From Psococerastis gibbosa (Eukaryota > Arthropoda > Insecta > Psocodea > Psocidae), in contig OZ020489.1 in assembly GCA_963971405.1 (NCBI GenBank), forward strand, positions 24,330,290 to 24,394,289: a stretch of 64,000 bases of DNA. The letters run 5' to 3'. The position numbers and the translations under genes were made by a program. The notes beneath the pieces were generated by a model, which saw nothing but the letters and a program-made list of their open reading frames with translations, was not told the DNA's origin and did not search any database. Shown piece by piece: positions 63,301-64,000 of the stretch (position 1 is its first letter; the number at the start of each line of letters is the position of its first letter).

Positions 63301-64000
63301 TTGTTAAGTGTTGGTTGGGACGATCCGCTTCCCGATCCGCACCGCTCCGACTGGGACGAGTTTCTACGTGTGATGGCACGTGTTCCAGTACTTAGAGTAC
63401 CGCGATGTTTCAATGTTGATGGAGCTACGCTGCGTCTCGTGTGCTTCAGTGACGCTTCAATTTCCGCTTATGCCGCGTGTGTTTACCTGCAGGTACAACG
63501 TGGTGATTCCGCAGAAGCTCATCTTATCAAGGCTAAGAGTCGTGTCGCTCCACTTAAGACTCAGTCAGTTCCTCGCTTAGAGTTGCTAGGCAGTTTGCTA
63601 GCAGCTCAACTTCTACAATCAGTGCTTCAAGCAACACCCAACCGCAAGTTCGAGTCAATCCATATGCTGACCGACTCTACCATCGTGCTCGCGTGGTTGA
63701 AAACATCTCCGCATCTTCTCAACACCTTCGTCGCCAATCGTGTGGTTGCAATCACCGATCTCACTGCCAACTGCAAGTGGGCTCATGTCAACTCCGAGTT
63801 CAATGCCGCAGATTGTGCCTCTCGTTGCTTCTTTGATGATCGTATTTGGTGGAATGGACCTGCATTCCTCCGCCGCAGTCCTGATCATTGGGACATCGCT
63901 AACCCAACTGAGCCCGCAGAAATTCCCAAGTGCAAGTCCGTCACGCTTGCTATTCACGCTTCACCCATGAAGTCCGAGTCCTTGGGGTGTATAATTGAGA
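60376..64000 (+). CDS. BEL/Pao retrotransposon gag-pol polyprotein (3' end outside window)
   Basis: One frame is open from ATG 60376 to the window edge, 1208 codons. In order: a Gag domain of the retrotransposon DUF1759 type (IPIFDGSIDQWENFAALFDS, KLQYLR); Cys/His zinc motifs (CKYCGAPHQAFHC, CYNCFGSHQVKDC, CRTCQRAHH); a protease-like region (TALLDNCSQRTLVSNRLANR); RT (RCVFNASAKDALGTSINQ, ALCSDIKMMFRQI, DFYMDDYVGG with YMDD); and RNase H (CFSDASISAYAA, SVPRLELLGSLLAAQL, LTDSTIVLAWLKT). The integrase should follow beyond 64000. The protease motif reads DNCS instead of the usual D-S/T-G. The intact frame suggests recent insertion, probably inside an upstream BLTP3 intron. Base composition is GC-richer than the host DNA. 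Confidence 0.9.
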   Translation, partial: MAKTKELLTILRESLFLELSSLQKKVTSKEFSFVEAKTYLRRMSTLEEQFRTLQLEVITFNVGKEKIDLVNGDFTAYIDLIDHINKKCIAATEWPASAPTSASASVPASKSGPALQKIQIPIFDGSIDQWENFAALFDSLVHTQTGLDNATKLQYLRLYTAKEAHATVAGFVLEGANYQLAYDALKKRYANKRRIASYHVQKLLKFENKSDLLHFLQVHHTSSAALVNLKLADLADLILFQIAYNNCDSKLRTSFDNENTSDLPKLKELMEHVEKRARTREMELDVKSAVVLPQPKSKQSKIYITQEKVPSQAQCKYCGAPHQAFHCQKFKELPPAGRVDFIKSVRACYNCFGSHQVKDCRSKSMCRTCQRAHHTLLHLPPHRVEQTPLFSDSSIRSSAPVQASPSFSSLNPASVLSCVSNCEILLGTISCFVRDSFGHLHSVTALLDNCSQRTLVSNRLANRLGLSRKHEARSISGLGCHESDSQGVVQLNLCSRFNPPASYSTQATVVNRLCEELPTTELPNELYRKFCQLPLADPQFHRRKKIDILLAANAYASFLSAESPNLIPGEPTAQKTRFGWVIFGDLPQPQSQTRSSIAMVTRSHPLESTLARFWDIEQVSMPVLPANPDDVTAEEHFVKTHSRDSEGRYIVRLPFRLGSIPDELSNRSSAEKCLTSLERRLDRQPLVKDQYSAFMKEFIDLNHMQIAPVPAPYLLPHHCVMKESTTTKLRCVFNASAKDALGTSINQMLLPGPKLQADIADILIRFRFHNVALCSDIKMMFRQIKMHTDDAKYQRIFWRFSNADPIQEYEITRVVYGMTSSSFLAQRTLRQLAADEAHRFPNAATALAQDFYMDDYVGGSSSVNSAKQLRQELSQLLDAGCLPLRKRSSSHPTALDDLPDDHKEVPLEFSNGDPMLKILGLCYQPQSDSFSYRLKPFDGPATKRSVLSYVSCCYDPLGLLCGMICRAKHVIQRLWLLSVGWDDPLPDPHRSDWDEFLRVMARVPVLRVPRCFNVDGATLRLVCFSDASISAYAACVYLQVQRGDSAEAHLIKAKSRVAPLKTQSVPRLELLGSLLAAQLLQSVLQATPNRKFESIHMLTDSTIVLAWLKTSPHLLNTFVANRVVAITDLTANCKWAHVNSEFNAADCASRCFFDDRIWWNGPAFLRRSPDHWDIANPTEPAEIPKCKSVTLAIHASPMKSESLGCIIE

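Overview
The window looks like part of a large, AT-rich, transposon-loaded insect genome. Three conserved host genes have animal GT-AG introns, and they sit among jockey-like, RTE, CR1/L2-like, Penelope and BEL/Pao retroelements, tRNA-derived SINEs and many inverted-repeat DNA elements. I cannot name the species. A hemimetabolous insect (hemipteroid or polyneopteran) is a guess from intron size and repeat mix.

Host genes. (1) BBS7, minus strand, 13372 to 3365: 13 coding exons, all in phase, about 713 residues, so complete. BBS7 is a BBSome subunit. (2) DNAJC2/zuotin, plus strand, 13805 to 17353: four coding exons, about 614 residues, complete. It starts head-to-head with BBS7 across 432 bp. 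That spacer holds a perfect RFX-type X-box (13564-13577), which fits ciliary control of BBS7. (3) BLTP3 (UHRF1BP1/UHRF1BP1L, SHIP164 family), minus strand, at least 58958 down to 21225: fifteen exons in phase cover the middle and C-terminus of a bridge-like lipid-transfer protein. Its N-terminal chorein exons lie beyond the window. It is convergent with DNAJC2.

Mobile DNA. A 16.5-kb intron of BLTP3 (33929-50426) holds a nest of retroelements. An RTE-type LINE (about 37.3-46.8 kb) is split by a 5'-truncated LINE (39.33-43.07 kb) and by a Penelope-like element with GIY-YIG endonuclease (about 44.06-46.24 kb). The inserted LINE's upstream ORF carries the C-terminal half of an RNA-virus-type superfamily-1 helicase. 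The nest lies between two near-identical ~590-bp inverted arms, each with an inward-facing copy of the same short ORF. The left arm is itself split by another LINE with a target-site duplication.

Small inverted-repeat elements recur throughout. One group has termini reading GGCGG..TTCCA and mostly 3-bp TTA/TAA target duplications, as in PIF/Harbinger-type MITEs. Several copies are foldbacks nested inside foldbacks that share a core with differently armed relatives. The right end (60376 onward) is a BEL/Pao retrotransposon whose gag-pol frame stays open to the window edge. Its coding strand is strikingly rich in CCGC, unlike the surrounding DNA.

The rest (roughly 364-1308, 1701-2844, 17388-18930, 19318-21224, 46830-48850 and most intron sequence) is AT-rich DNA in which I recognise no gene.
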